Assembly (NCBI GenBank): GCA_902768665.1
Contig: CACXMA010000006.1
Coordinates: forward strand, 62,001 to 126,000
DNA length: 64,000 nucleotides
DNA from: an uncultured Bacteroidia bacterium
GTDB lineage: Bacteria > Bacteroidota > Bacteroidia > Bacteroidales > UBA932
Reading direction: 5' to 3'
A program made the translations under genes and the position numbers. Position 1 is the first letter of the stretch, and each line of letters begins with the position of its first letter. The notes beneath the pieces are model-generated. The model saw only the letters and a list, made by a program, of their open reading frames with translations, ran no database searches and was not told the origin of the DNA. Positions 17,700-26,493 of the stretch are shown here, piece after piece.

Positions 17700-19769
17700 A
17701 TGAGTAAGACCCAAACTACGATTACCCGCCTTTTTGCGCGGAGTAGCATGATGCTGGTCCTGATCGCCGCCGTCCTGCTGGAGGTGATCGGACTGGTCCA
17801 GTACTATTATTCCCGAAAGGCGCTGCGCGAGGAGGCCGACTCCCGCGCCCAGAGCGAGATGGTCGCAACCCAGCTCCGGATGGAGAATACCTTCATCACG
17901 GTGGAAAACAGCGCCGGCGGTCTCTCCTGGGTCTTTACGGACAAGCTGGATACCCCGGACGAAATCCCTGAGATTATCCGTCTTCTGATGGAGAACAATC
18001 CCATCATCGCCAACGGATTTATCGCCTATGCGCCGGATTATCTTCCCGGGAAGGGACATTGGTATGAGCCTGTCGTATCCCGTTTGCCGGAAGGACTGGT
18101 GCTCCACCAGGTCGGCTCGGCGGATCACGATTATTTCGCGGAGCCATGGTACCAGGTCCCGATGGAATCCGGCAAGGGCTACTGGAGCGAGCCGTACTTC
18201 GACAAGGACGGCGTCCGGAAGCTGGTCGTCACCTTCTCCGTCCCGGTTTATGCCCCGACAGGTGAGCGGGTGGCCGTTTTCGGCGTTGACATGGAACTGG
18301 ACTGGCTGAATGACCTGGTGAGCAAAGTGCGTCCGTATGAGGATTCATACAGCACCCTCGTCAGTCGCGAGGGCCAGTTGATTGCCAGTCCGCCCGAAAC
18401 GCTCGAGGTGAAAAAGCCCATGCGCTATGAGACCATGATCGAACGGACCGGCTGGCGCATGGCGGTTGTGATCTCGGAGGACGCCCTGTATGGCCAGATC
18501 AATAAGGTCAGCACCCTTGTCCTCATCCTGCAGGTTCTGGGTCTCCTGCTTCTCATCCTGATCATCCTGCGCACGGCCCGCAGCCAGCGCAGGCTGGAAA
18601 AGGCCAAGGAAGCCCGGAGCCGGATCGAGAGCGAGCTGACCATCGCCCGCGGCATCCAGATGTCCATGATCCCGAAAATCTTCCCGCCCTTCCCCGAGCG
18701 CAGCGATATCGACATCTATGCGACCATTGTTCCCGCCAAGGAAGTCGGGGGCGACCTGTATGACTTCTATATCCGCGACGATAAGATGTACTTCTGCATC
18801 GGCGATGTCAGCGGCAAGGGCGTGCCCGCTTCGCTCGTGATGGCCGTTACCCGCAGTCTCTTCCGCACGGTGTCGGCCCACGAAAAGAGTCCGGGCCGCA
18901 TCGTTACCGAGATGAATAACAGCATGTCCGACATGAACGAGAGCAACATGTTCGTGACCTTCTTCTGCGGCGTGCTGGACCTCGCGACCGGCCATCTGCG
19001 TTACTGCAACGCCGGTCATAACGCGCCGGTCATCCTGAATACCGGAAAGTCCCTGCTGCCCGTCACGGCGAATATCCCGCTGGGCATCATGCCGGGCATG
19101 GTTTTCCAGGAGCAGGAAATCGACATGCGCTATGACGACGCCATCTTCCTCTATACCGACGGTCTGACGGAAGCAGAAAACATCCGCCACGAGCTCTTTG
19201 GCGAGGAGCGGATGATGGAGGCGCTGACGGGCCTCAAGGGCTCCCGTGAGCATCTCGAAATCATGCAGAAGGAGGTGGCGCTCTTTGTCGACGGCGCTCC
19301 CCAGAGTGACGACCTCACGATGCTCATCATCCATTTCCTCAACGATGTGCAGCCCTCGCAGGAGGAGCGCCACCTGCTGATCCACAACGACATCCAGCAG
19401 ATTCCCCAGTTGGCCGAGTTTGTGGAGACCATCGCCGAGGAGAAGAAACTGGACCACGCCCTGACGCTGAACCTCAACCTCGCGCTGGAGGAAGCGGTGA
19501 CCAATGTCATCATGTACGCCTACCCGGAAGGTACCGACGGACTGGTGGACATCGAGGCCATCATCCGCAAGGACAGCCTGTCCTTTGTCATCAGCGACAG
19601 CGGTCAGCCCTTCGATCCGACGGCTACCCCGGACGCCGACATTTCCCTCGGCGTGACGGAACGCCCCATCGGCGGACTCGGTATCTATCTGGTACGCAAT
19701 ATTATGGACAGCGTCTCCTACGAGCGTACTGACGGCAAGAACATCCTCACCATGACAAAAAACATATAA
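17700..19769 (+). CDS. Membrane sensor with SpoIIE phosphatase and HATPase (RsbW-like kinase) domains
   Basis: The 689-residue protein has a membrane helix (about 14-38), an extracytoplasmic double-Cache sensor (about 45-265; WYQVPMESGKGYWSEPY), and a second helix (about 275-298). A SpoIIE/PP2C phosphatase follows (about 315-545; KEVGGDLYDFY, GDVSGKGVPASLVM, LYTDGLTEAEN, QSDDLTMLII), then a C-terminal GHKL ATPase (about 560-689; ALEEAVTNVIMYAYPEG, GGLGIYLVRNIMD). In partner switching the kinase phosphorylates a STAS protein and the PP2C reverses it; here both sit in one ligand-sensing chain. The STAS partner is the next gene, 4 bp away. Confidence 0.9.
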   Translation: MSKTQTTITRLFARSSMMLVLIAAVLLEVIGLVQYYYSRKALREEADSRAQSEMVATQLRMENTFITVENSAGGLSWVFTDKLDTPDEIPEIIRLLMENNPIIANGFIAYAPDYLPGKGHWYEPVVSRLPEGLVLHQVGSADHDYFAEPWYQVPMESGKGYWSEPYFDKDGVRKLVVTFSVPVYAPTGERVAVFGVDMELDWLNDLVSKVRPYEDSYSTLVSREGQLIASPPETLEVKKPMRYETMIERTGWRMAVVISEDALYGQINKVSTLVLILQVLGLLLLILIILRTARSQRRLEKAKEARSRIESELTIARGIQMSMIPKIFPPFPERSDIDIYATIVPAKEVGGDLYDFYIRDDKMYFCIGDVSGKGVPASLVMAVTRSLFRTVSAHEKSPGRIVTEMNNSMSDMNESNMFVTFFCGVLDLATGHLRYCNAGHNAPVILNTGKSLLPVTANIPLGIMPGMVFQEQEIDMRYDDAIFLYTDGLTEAENIRHELFGEERMMEALTGLKGSREHLEIMQKEVALFVDGAPQSDDLTMLIIHFLNDVQPSQEERHLLIHNDIQQIPQLAEFVETIAEEKKLDHALTLNLNLALEEAVTNVIMYAYPEGTDGLVDIEAIIRKDSLSFVISDSGQPFDPTATPDADISLGVTERPIGGLGIYLVRNIMDSVSYERTDGKNILTMTKNI

Positions 19770-19773
19770 CGAT

Positions 19774-20079
19774 ATGGAATTCAACATCTCTACCCAAGGC
19801 GCGGTGACTACCGCGAAACTGATCGGCCGGCTGGATACTCCGGCTGCCCAGGAGTGCGCCCCGGCGCTGGAAGCCCTGCAGGAAAAAGCGGGCGGCACCA
19901 TCATTCTCGACTGCAAGCAGCTGACCTATATCTCCAGTTCCGGTCTCCGCATCTTCCTGACCCTCCGCAAGGCGGCGGTCGCAAAGGGCGGCAAGGTCAT
20001 CGTCAGGAGCATCTGCCCGGACATCCGCAACGTATTTGTGATGACCGGTTTCCTGAATCTTTTCGAGATGGAGGACTAG
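19774..20079 (+). CDS. STAS-domain anti-sigma-factor antagonist
   Basis: This 101-residue single STAS domain has the phosphorylatable Ser in the conserved loop LTYISSSGLRIFL (residues 50-62). It is the expected substrate of the phosphatase/kinase encoded immediately upstream. No target sigma factor lies nearby, and general-stress SigB factors are not typical of Bacteroidetes, so the output of the switch is unknown; it may bind another effector when dephosphorylated. Confidence 0.9.
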   Translation: MEFNISTQGAVTTAKLIGRLDTPAAQECAPALEALQEKAGGTIILDCKQLTYISSSGLRIFLTLRKAAVAKGGKVIVRSICPDIRNVFVMTGFLNLFEMED

Positions 20080-20115
20080 GCGCCCTGCCATCCCCGTTTA
20101 CCTGAAACGCTAACC

Positions 20116-21531
20116 ATGTACAATCCGAATTCACCGCACGCCGAGGAATTCATCGACCATGCGGAAGTGCTCGAAAGCCTCGCCGAGGCCGAGCGCGAAA
20201 GCAAAAACCCGCAGCGGGTGCTCCAGATCCTGGAAAAGGCCGCCCGCTGCAAGGGCCTGACGCACCGTGAGGCAGCCATCCTCATGGATTGCGACGACCC
20301 TGCCCTGGAAGAGAAGATCTATGCCCTGGCCGCCGAGATCAAACGAAAGTTCTACGGCAACCGCATCGTCCTTTTCGCTCCGCTGTATCTGTCCAATTAT
20401 TGCATCAACGGCTGCGTTTACTGTCCGTACCACGCCAAGAACCGCACGATTCCGCGCCGCAAGCTCAGCCAGGCCGAGATCGAGGCCGAGGTCCGCGCGC
20501 TGATCCGGACGGGCCACAAACGCCTTGCCGTCGAGGCAGGGGAGGACCCCCGCAACAATCCGCTCGAGTATATCCTCGACTCCATCAAGACGATCTACAG
20601 CGTCAGTGAAGGCGGGAACTCGATCCGCCGCGTCAACGTCAACATCGCCGCGACGGACGTGGAGTCGTACCGCAGGCTCAAGGCCGCCGGCATCGGAACG
20701 TATATCCTCTTTCAGGAAACCTATAACAAAGAGCAGTACGAGCGTCTCCACCCGACCGGCCCGAAGAGCAACTACGCCTGGCATACCGAGGCCATGGACC
20801 GCGCCCAGGAAGGCGGCTGCGATGATGTCGGCATCGGCGTCCTCTTCGGCCTGAACGGCTACCGCTATGAGCTGACGGCCATCCTCATGCACGCCGAGCA
20901 TCTCGAGGCGCGTTTCGGCGTGGGGCCCCATACGATCTCCATGCCGCGCATCTGTCCGGCCGACGACATCCATACGGAGGACTTCCCGGACGCCCTTCCG
21001 GATGCGATTTTCCGCAAGCTCGTGGCCGTTCTCCGCGTCGCCGTGCCCTATACCGGCATGATCATTTCCACGCGGGAAAGCCAGCGCATGCGCGAGCAGC
21101 TGCTCCACTGCGGCATCTCGCAGATCAGCGGCGGCTCCCGGACCAGCGTCGGCGGCTATACGACCGTCGAGCGCCACAACGAGACCGCCCAGTTCGACGT
21201 CTCCGACACCCGTCCGCTCGACGAAGTGGTCCGCTGGCTCCTCGAGCAGGACCACATCCCGTCCTTCTGCACGGCCTGCTACCGCGAGGGCCGCACCGGC
21301 GACCGCTTCATGAGCCTTTGCAAGAGCGGCAAGATCAGCCGCTGCTGCACGCCGAACGCCATCATGACGCTGAAGGAGTATCTCATGGACTATGCCAGCC
21401 CAGAGACAAGGGCCGTCGGCGAGGCCATGATTGAAAAGAGCATCACCGACATCCCCGAGGGCCGTGTCCGTGACATCACCCGCCAGCATCTCGACGAGAT
21501 CGCTCACGGCGCCCGCGACTTTCGTTTTTAG
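20116..21531 (+). CDS. hydG: [FeFe]-hydrogenase maturase HydG (radical SAM tyrosine lyase)
   Basis: The 471-residue protein has the radical-SAM cluster motif Cys96-x3-Cys100-x2-Cys103 (YCINGCVYCPYH). The HydG-specific second cluster motif Cys385-x2-Cys388-x22-Cys411 near the C-terminus separates it from ThiH. HydG cleaves tyrosine to give the CO and CN ligands of the H-cluster. The gene is followed by hydF after 28 bp, which supports the call. The hydrogenase itself (hydBAC) lies 8-12 kb away on the other strand, and hydE is not in the window. Confidence 0.95.
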   Translation: MYNPNSPHAEEFIDHAEVLESLAEAERESKNPQRVLQILEKAARCKGLTHREAAILMDCDDPALEEKIYALAAEIKRKFYGNRIVLFAPLYLSNYCINGCVYCPYHAKNRTIPRRKLSQAEIEAEVRALIRTGHKRLAVEAGEDPRNNPLEYILDSIKTIYSVSEGGNSIRRVNVNIAATDVESYRRLKAAGIGTYILFQETYNKEQYERLHPTGPKSNYAWHTEAMDRAQEGGCDDVGIGVLFGLNGYRYELTAILMHAEHLEARFGVGPHTISMPRICPADDIHTEDFPDALPDAIFRKLVAVLRVAVPYTGMIISTRESQRMREQLLHCGISQISGGSRTSVGGYTTVERHNETAQFDVSDTRPLDEVVRWLLEQDHIPSFCTACYREGRTGDRFMSLCKSGKISRCCTPNAIMTLKEYLMDYASPETRAVGEAMIEKSITDIPEGRVRDITRQHLDEIAHGARDFRF

Positions 21532-21533
21532 TT

Positions 21534-21559
21534 GTCATTCCGAGCTTGCCAGGAAATCT
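21534..21559 (+). repeat. Diverged repeat A directly abutting the hydF start codon
   Basis: GTCATTCCGAGC at the start and AGGAAATCT at the end match repeat A with a few changes. It fills nearly the whole 28 bp between hydG and hydF, and its last base touches the hydF ATG, so the repeat now forms the translation-initiation region. Confidence 0.6.
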
Positions 21560-22696
21560 ATGGACCGCCTCCAACTTTCTTTCTTCGGCCCCACCAACAG
21601 CGGGAAATCCGCGCTGGTGAACGCCCTTGCCGGCCAGGAGGTCTCCCTCGTGAGTCCCGTCCCCGGCACGACCACCGACGCCGTCCGAAAGCTCATCGAG
21701 CTGCCGGAGCTCGGTGCCTGCGTGCTCGTGGATACGGCTGGTTACGACGATGACGGGACGCTCGGCGATGAGCGCGAGCGTCTGACGCTGGCTCAGGTCG
21801 ACGGCACGGACATCGCTGTCGTCATGCTCCTCAAGGAAGAGTCCCCGCAGGAAAAGCAGTGGCTGTCGCGCCTGGGCCGCGCCGGTGTGCCTGTCATCGG
21901 TTATATTGCCAAGAGCGACCTGCTGCTGCCGCAGGAGATGGAAACGATCGCCGCCCGCCATCCGGACATCCCGCTGGCGCACGACCTCGGAAGCCTGCTG
22001 GACGAGCTCGTACGGGTGCTTCCCGAGCGGGAGGAGCGCCATCTGACGGGGAGCTTGGTGAAGGCCGGGGACTGCGTGCTGCTGGTCATGCCCCAGGACA
22101 GCGAGGCCCCGAAAGGCCGCATCATCCTGCCGCAGGTGCAGGTGCTCCGGGAGCTGCTGGACCGCGGTTGCAACGCCCTCTGCTGCATGCCCGCGTCCCT
22201 TTCCGGCGCGCTGGAGCGCGTCCGCCCGGACCTTGTCATCACCGACTCGCAGGTCTTTGCCACGGTGGCCGCCGCCATCCCCGCCGACACTCCGCTGACC
22301 TCCTTCTCCGTGCTCCTTGCCGCCGCCAAGGGCGACATCCGCTTTTTCGTGGAAGGCGCAGCCGCGATCGACGCGCTGAAGAGCGGCGACCGGGTGCTGA
22401 TCGCGGAGGCCTGCACCCACGTCCCCGATACCGAGGATATCGGCCGGGTCAAGATCCCGGCCCTGCTGCGGAAACGGGCAGGGGAGGGACTTCGCGTCGA
22501 CATCGCCGCCGGGAACGATTTCCCGGAGGACCTTTCGCCCTATGCCCTGATCATCCACTGCGGCGCCTGCGTGGCTACCGCCTCGCTGGTGCGTTCCCGG
22601 ATCCGCAAAGCCCACCTCGCCGGCGTCCCCATGACCAATTACGGCATCGCCCTTGCCAAACTCCAGGGCATTCTCGAGAGAATCGCCTTGCCATAG
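21560..22696 (+). CDS. hydF: [FeFe]-hydrogenase maturation GTPase HydF
   Basis: The 378-residue protein has an N-terminal GTPase domain (P-loop GPTNSGKSA at 8-16, VDTAGYDDDG, AKSD), a dimerisation domain, and a C-terminal [4Fe-4S] domain with the HydF ligands: ACTH, then HCGAC about 45 residues later. HydF is the scaffold on which the 2Fe subcluster is assembled before transfer to HydA. The ATG at 21560 is chosen because it starts the family's MDRLQLSFFG; the frame extends upstream inside hydG and through repeat A but without family similarity. Confidence 0.93.
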   Translation: MDRLQLSFFGPTNSGKSALVNALAGQEVSLVSPVPGTTTDAVRKLIELPELGACVLVDTAGYDDDGTLGDERERLTLAQVDGTDIAVVMLLKEESPQEKQWLSRLGRAGVPVIGYIAKSDLLLPQEMETIAARHPDIPLAHDLGSLLDELVRVLPEREERHLTGSLVKAGDCVLLVMPQDSEAPKGRIILPQVQVLRELLDRGCNALCCMPASLSGALERVRPDLVITDSQVFATVAAAIPADTPLTSFSVLLAAAKGDIRFFVEGAAAIDALKSGDRVLIAEACTHVPDTEDIGRVKIPALLRKRAGEGLRVDIAAGNDFPEDLSPYALIIHCGACVATASLVRSRIRKAHLAGVPMTNYGIALAKLQGILERIALP

Positions 22697-22718
22697 CACT
22701 GATTCGCGTTTTTTTCGC

Positions 22719-22726
22719 TATCTTTG
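22719..22726 (+). promoter_or_regulatory. -7 element of a promoter before the TonB-receptor gene
   Basis: TATCTTTG fits TAnnTTTG exactly and ends 7 bp before the ATG at 22734, which predicts a nearly leaderless mRNA. No clear -33 TTTG box is seen. Confidence 0.6.
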
Positions 22727-22733
22727 CGGCGCA

Positions 22734-24743
22734 ATGGCAAAAGCGGCAAGATATGTCTTTCTGCTGGTTTTGGGCTTTTTCGCCGGAGTGTTTTTCCTGC
22801 AGGCCCAACCGGCTGATACGCTGGTAATTCCCGAGACGGATTACCGGCTGGATTCCGCTATCTTCCGGGCGCGCCGCCCCGTGGTGGAAATCCTGCCTTC
22901 GCCGGGCGTTTCCGCGACGGTGCCCCTGTCCGTACTGAAAAAAATCCCCTCGGTGATGGGTCTGGCCGACCCGCTGCGTTTTGTCTTCCTGATGCCGAGC
23001 GTCCAGACGGGCAATGACGCCGACAACGGCATCCACATCCAGGGCTGCGAGAATGCGCACAATTACATCTCCATGGGCGGCGCCCCCATCTACGGCGCCG
23101 GTCACATGCTCGGATTCGCCTCCGTCTTCAACTCCGGGCACTTCCGGGAGATGTCCTACAGCACCGTAGCCCGGGACCTCAACCGCCTCGGCGGCGTTGT
23201 GGAAATGCGCCTGCCGGACGAGCCCCTGGCCGCCCCTTCCGTCGATCTGTCCGTCGGACTCTTCCTGTCGCAGGCAACCGTCCGCATCCCCGCCGGCAGG
23301 CATTCGTTTGTCGTGTCGGGCCGTCACAGCTATTTCAACCTCCTGTACAGCAACTTCATGAAGTTCAACGACGCCCCGCTGCGCTATGACTTCGGCGACG
23401 CCAACCTGACCTGGACCTGGCGCCCCGGCGAGCGGGACGTCATCCATCTTAACGGCTATTTCGGCCGGGATGCCGCGGAGTACGGTTCGCCGCAGTGGCA
23501 GATCAAGGCCTGGGGGAACTGGCGGAACGCCGTCGGGTCCTTCGACTGGCAGCATACGGGCGGCGGATGGACGATGAGCCATCTCCTCTACGGGACGCTC
23601 TTCCGGCTGAAAGACAGCGTCGGGATGGACGTGACGCAGGTCAGCGCCCCTTCATCCATCAGCAGCCTCGGTTATCGTGGCCGTTTCAGCATGGGCGGGT
23701 TCGAACTGATCGGCGAGACGGCGCGCCATGATGCCAACCCCCTGCAGCCGACGGAACTCATCCATATCGAGCAGGAGGCTTTCGAGTCTTCCCTGCAGGC
23801 CGGTTATAAGACCCGCTTCGGGGCCTGGTTTGTCGGCGCCTCCCTGCGCGGCACATGGTACCTCTCACCGGAGGAAAAGTCGATGTACAGCCTCGATCCG
23901 CGCATGGAGACCGCCTGGGAAAGCCCCCGCGCGGGTACCTTCTCCTTCAAGGCCGGGATCGCCCACCAGTACCTCTTCCAGACCGGCCCTACGGATATGG
24001 GCTTCCCGACGGAGTACTGGATCCTGGCCGGGGACCTTTCCGATCCGCAGGCATCCCGTTATCTGTCCCTTTCCTGGGGCTCCGCAGCGCTGCTGGACGG
24101 GTGGAACATCTCCGCCGAGGGTTATTTCCGGGACTTGACCAACCAGCTGGAATACGGCGGCAACCTTCTCGATTATGCCAATCCCGCCTTCAATCTGGAA
24201 GACTTCTTCATCCGGGGCCGCGGACACAACTACGGCATCAACCTCTCGCTCCAGAAGACAGCCGGCAAGCTGACCGGCTGGCTTTCCTACGCGTTCGGCC
24301 GGGCGATGCGGCACAGCGACGAGGAAGGATTCCCGGAGTGGTATCCCTCCCAGCATGAGCGCCTCCACGAGGTCAAGCTGGTAGGAACCTATGACTGGGG
24401 GAAGTGGGACCTCGGCCTGACCTTCGTCCTTGCCTCCGGACGGCCCTGGACGCAGCCGCTGGCCTTCTATCTGCTCGGCGGAAAGATCATGACCGTCTAC
24501 GGCGACTACAACGGCGGACGTCTCAATCCCTACCTCCGGGCGGACATTTCCGCCAACTGGTACCTCCACAAGGACTCCCGCCGGCGCGACGGCATCAATT
24601 TCTCCGTTTACAATGCATCCGCCTATCCCAACGAGCTGGCGCGGATGATCAAGATAGACGAAGACAACGGGGACTTTTTCTATGGCCCGGTGCGTCTGCA
24701 ACTGCGTGTTTTCCCGTCCGTCGGGTATTTCCTCCATTTTTGA
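22734..24743 (+). CDS. TonB-dependent outer-membrane receptor
   Basis: The 669-residue protein has a signal peptide ending at LQAQ. A plug-like domain (about 45-165; PSVQTGNDADNGIHIQGC, YISMGGAPIYGAGHMLG) and a large beta-barrel follow, ending ...FPSVGYFLHF with the terminal aromatic. It lacks the SusC-type carboxypeptidase-like extension and is shorter than SusC. Pairing with a DUF4249 lipoprotein 5 bp downstream is a recurrent arrangement in Bacteroidetes. The ligand is unknown. The start at 22734 follows a good promoter element. Confidence 0.88.
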   Translation: MAKAARYVFLLVLGFFAGVFFLQAQPADTLVIPETDYRLDSAIFRARRPVVEILPSPGVSATVPLSVLKKIPSVMGLADPLRFVFLMPSVQTGNDADNGIHIQGCENAHNYISMGGAPIYGAGHMLGFASVFNSGHFREMSYSTVARDLNRLGGVVEMRLPDEPLAAPSVDLSVGLFLSQATVRIPAGRHSFVVSGRHSYFNLLYSNFMKFNDAPLRYDFGDANLTWTWRPGERDVIHLNGYFGRDAAEYGSPQWQIKAWGNWRNAVGSFDWQHTGGGWTMSHLLYGTLFRLKDSVGMDVTQVSAPSSISSLGYRGRFSMGGFELIGETARHDANPLQPTELIHIEQEAFESSLQAGYKTRFGAWFVGASLRGTWYLSPEEKSMYSLDPRMETAWESPRAGTFSFKAGIAHQYLFQTGPTDMGFPTEYWILAGDLSDPQASRYLSLSWGSAALLDGWNISAEGYFRDLTNQLEYGGNLLDYANPAFNLEDFFIRGRGHNYGINLSLQKTAGKLTGWLSYAFGRAMRHSDEEGFPEWYPSQHERLHEVKLVGTYDWGKWDLGLTFVLASGRPWTQPLAFYLLGGKIMTVYGDYNGGRLNPYLRADISANWYLHKDSRRRDGINFSVYNASAYPNELARMIKIDEDNGDFFYGPVRLQLRVFPSVGYFLHF

Positions 24744-24748
24744 TCGCC

Positions 24749-25612
24749 ATGAAACGACTGCTCCCCATACTGCTGCTCCTGCTTCTTGCCGCCTGTGACA
24801 AGATGGACACCCTCGCGCCCGAAAACGACGCCATCCGCGGTGACGGGCTTGTCGTCGAGGGCTGGATTGACGAGGGCGGCTGTCCCGTGGTCTCGGTTAC
24901 GACGACGCTGCGCCGTCCGGACGACCCGCAGCCTGTCGCCAGTCTGGCGGGCCTGGTGGTGCGGGACGCCGAGGTGTATGTCTCCGACGGCACGCAGAAG
25001 GTGAAGCTTACGGGCTCGCTGTCCCTGGATGCTTTTCCTCCCTATGTCTATTCGACCTCTCTCATGAAAGGGGAGATCGGGAAGACCTATACGCTGACGG
25101 TTTCCTACAAGGGCATGGAGGCTACGGCTGAGACGACCATTCCCGAGGCGACGCAGCTGACATCGCTTGATGTCTTCCGGACGGAGGACGACGTCTATCG
25201 CATTTATGCCGTCTTCGATCCCGATCCCGAGGCCTGCTACGGCTTTTTCAGCAAGGGCGGCGAAGATGCTTTCGGCTATCTACCCGTTTTCCTCGGCCTT
25301 GTCGACGGCTCGGTCGTCTCCGGGCCGCAGACCGTCTCCGTTACGCGCGGTTCCGCCCTGACGTCGCTGAAGGAGTATAAGCCGGGCTTCGAGCCGGGCG
25401 AGCGGGTTGATATCCGTTTCTGCACGATGAACCGTGAAATCTATCGGTTCTGGGAGACTTTCCAGCAACTGACGGGCATCTCCTATATCATGACCTATCC
25501 CACCAATTTCAGCAACCTGCCGTCCAATATGACGGGCGCTTATGGGTATTGGGCCGGTTACGGGACAGCCACCTATTCGGTGAATATCCCGGAGGAGGAA
25601 GAGGAACCGTAG
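24749..25612 (+). CDS. DUF4249-family lipoprotein, partner of the TonB receptor
   Basis: The 287-residue protein has a lipoprotein signal (MKRLLPILLLLLLAAC, Cys16). The body is built from beta-rich Ig-like strands (GDGLVVEGWIDEGGCPVVSV, YTLTVSYKGMEATAETTIPE) as in DUF4249 proteins, and an acidic tail follows (PEEEEEP). It probably sits on the cell surface or periplasmic face and helps the adjacent receptor, by analogy with SusD. It converges with the VanX-like gene, with 6 bp between the stops. Confidence 0.85.
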   Translation: MKRLLPILLLLLLAACDKMDTLAPENDAIRGDGLVVEGWIDEGGCPVVSVTTTLRRPDDPQPVASLAGLVVRDAEVYVSDGTQKVKLTGSLSLDAFPPYVYSTSLMKGEIGKTYTLTVSYKGMEATAETTIPEATQLTSLDVFRTEDDVYRIYAVFDPDPEACYGFFSKGGEDAFGYLPVFLGLVDGSVVSGPQTVSVTRGSALTSLKEYKPGFEPGERVDIRFCTMNREIYRFWETFQQLTGISYIMTYPTNFSNLPSNMTGAYGYWAGYGTATYSVNIPEEEEEP

Positions 25613-25618
25613 GGCGGT

Positions 25619-26383
25619 TTATTCCACAGGAAAAATGAAGTACGTATCCGGGTAGGGCTCTTCCCGGAGGGTGAAGTGCCACCATTCCGTGTCGAGCGGC
25701 TTGAAGCCGTGCTCGAGCATGGCCTTCCGGAGGATCATCCGGTGGGCGAACTGCTCGGGGGTGATGCTGCGCCCGGTCGGGCTCTTGCTGTTGTCGCCCG
25801 TGTACTCGCCGGTTTCCGGATTGCCGCAGAAGTCGGGATGGCTCTCGGGCCCGAACCAGTCGAAGGTCCCGCCCATGTCCAGTTCCTTTTCCGTGGCCAT
25901 GTCAAAGAGGGTCAGATCGACGGTAGAGCCGCGTGTATGGCCGCTTTTGGCCATGATGTACTCCTGGTCGAAGAGGACGCTCTTGTCGAGGTCCGGGTAG
26001 AAATAGGGCTTCATGGCCGTGTCCGCGATGGCGGCCGCCCAGCGGACGAAGTGGTCCACGCCTTCCTGCGGACGGTAGGCGTCGTAAATCTTGAGGCGGT
26101 AACCCTGGCGGATGACATCGTCGCTCACGGCCCTGAGGGCAGCGGCGGCTTCCTTCGTCAGCAGGGCTGTCGGCGCATGGTAGCCGTCGATGCGGCCGCC
26201 GACAAAGTTGTAGGTGCCGTAGTAGCGGATCTCGAGGATGGCGTCCGGGACTACGTCAGTGATGGTGACAAAGCCGCTGCTGTCCCCATCCGGGGAGGGG
26301 GCTGTATGGTTCTGATGGCTCCGGCAGGCGGAAAGACCGGCGAGAAGGGTGATGCCGGCGAGGAGGATCCAAAGTCGCTTCAT
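25619..26383 (-). CDS. D-Ala-D-Ala dipeptidase (VanX-like, peptidase M15D), lipoprotein
   Basis: The 254-residue protein has a lipobox Cys20 (LAGLSAC). The zinc motif SGHTRGSTVD (147-156, giving His149 and Asp156), the substrate Arg in DAYRP, and EWWHF near the C-terminus with catalytic Glu and metal His are all present. Such enzymes cleave D-Ala-D-Ala dipeptide. In Gram-negatives without vanHA neighbours the role is usually peptidoglycan dipeptide salvage, not vancomycin resistance. The start at 26383 gives a normal signal peptide; 11 upstream codons are open but lie over the promoter. Confidence 0.92.
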   Translation of the reverse strand: MKRLWILLAGITLLAGLSACRSHQNHTAPSPDGDSSGFVTITDVVPDAILEIRYYGTYNFVGGRIDGYHAPTALLTKEAAAALRAVSDDVIRQGYRLKIYDAYRPQEGVDHFVRWAAAIADTAMKPYFYPDLDKSVLFDQEYIMAKSGHTRGSTVDLTLFDMATEKELDMGGTFDWFGPESHPDFCGNPETGEYTGDNSKSPTGRSITPEQFAHRMILRKAMLEHGFKPLDTEWWHFTLREEPYPDTYFIFPVE

Positions 26384-26403
26384 GATAACGTGTTTAACTC
26401 CTG

Positions 26404-26411
26404 CAAAGATA
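26404..26411 (-). promoter_or_regulatory. -7 element for the VanX-like gene
   Basis: The reverse strand reads TATCTTTG, 20 bp before the gene's ATG at 26383. It matches TAnnTTTG exactly. Confidence 0.6.
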
Positions 26412-26466
26412 AGCATTCCGGTGGAAATTACCCTTTGCGGTTAATCGTCGTGTTTCAAAAATTTCT

Positions 26467-26474
26467 TATCTTTG
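26467..26474 (+). promoter_or_regulatory. -7 element for the cytidylate-kinase-like gene
   Basis: TATCTTTG lies 19 bp before the ATG at 26494 and is divergent from the VanX-like promoter about 60 bp away. No clear -33 box is visible. Confidence 0.6.
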
Positions 26475-26493
26475 TCCTATAATGCATTATATT

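Noticed and set aside
21431-21559. Longer N-terminus for HydF starting inside hydG
   Set aside because: The extra residues overlap hydG and repeat A and show no family similarity, whereas the ATG at 21560 starts exactly at the conserved GTPase domain.
25619-26383. Vancomycin-resistance determinant
   Set aside because: Only a VanX-like dipeptidase is present, with no vanH, vanA or regulator neighbours, in a Gram-negative lineage. Peptidoglycan dipeptide salvage is the simpler reading.
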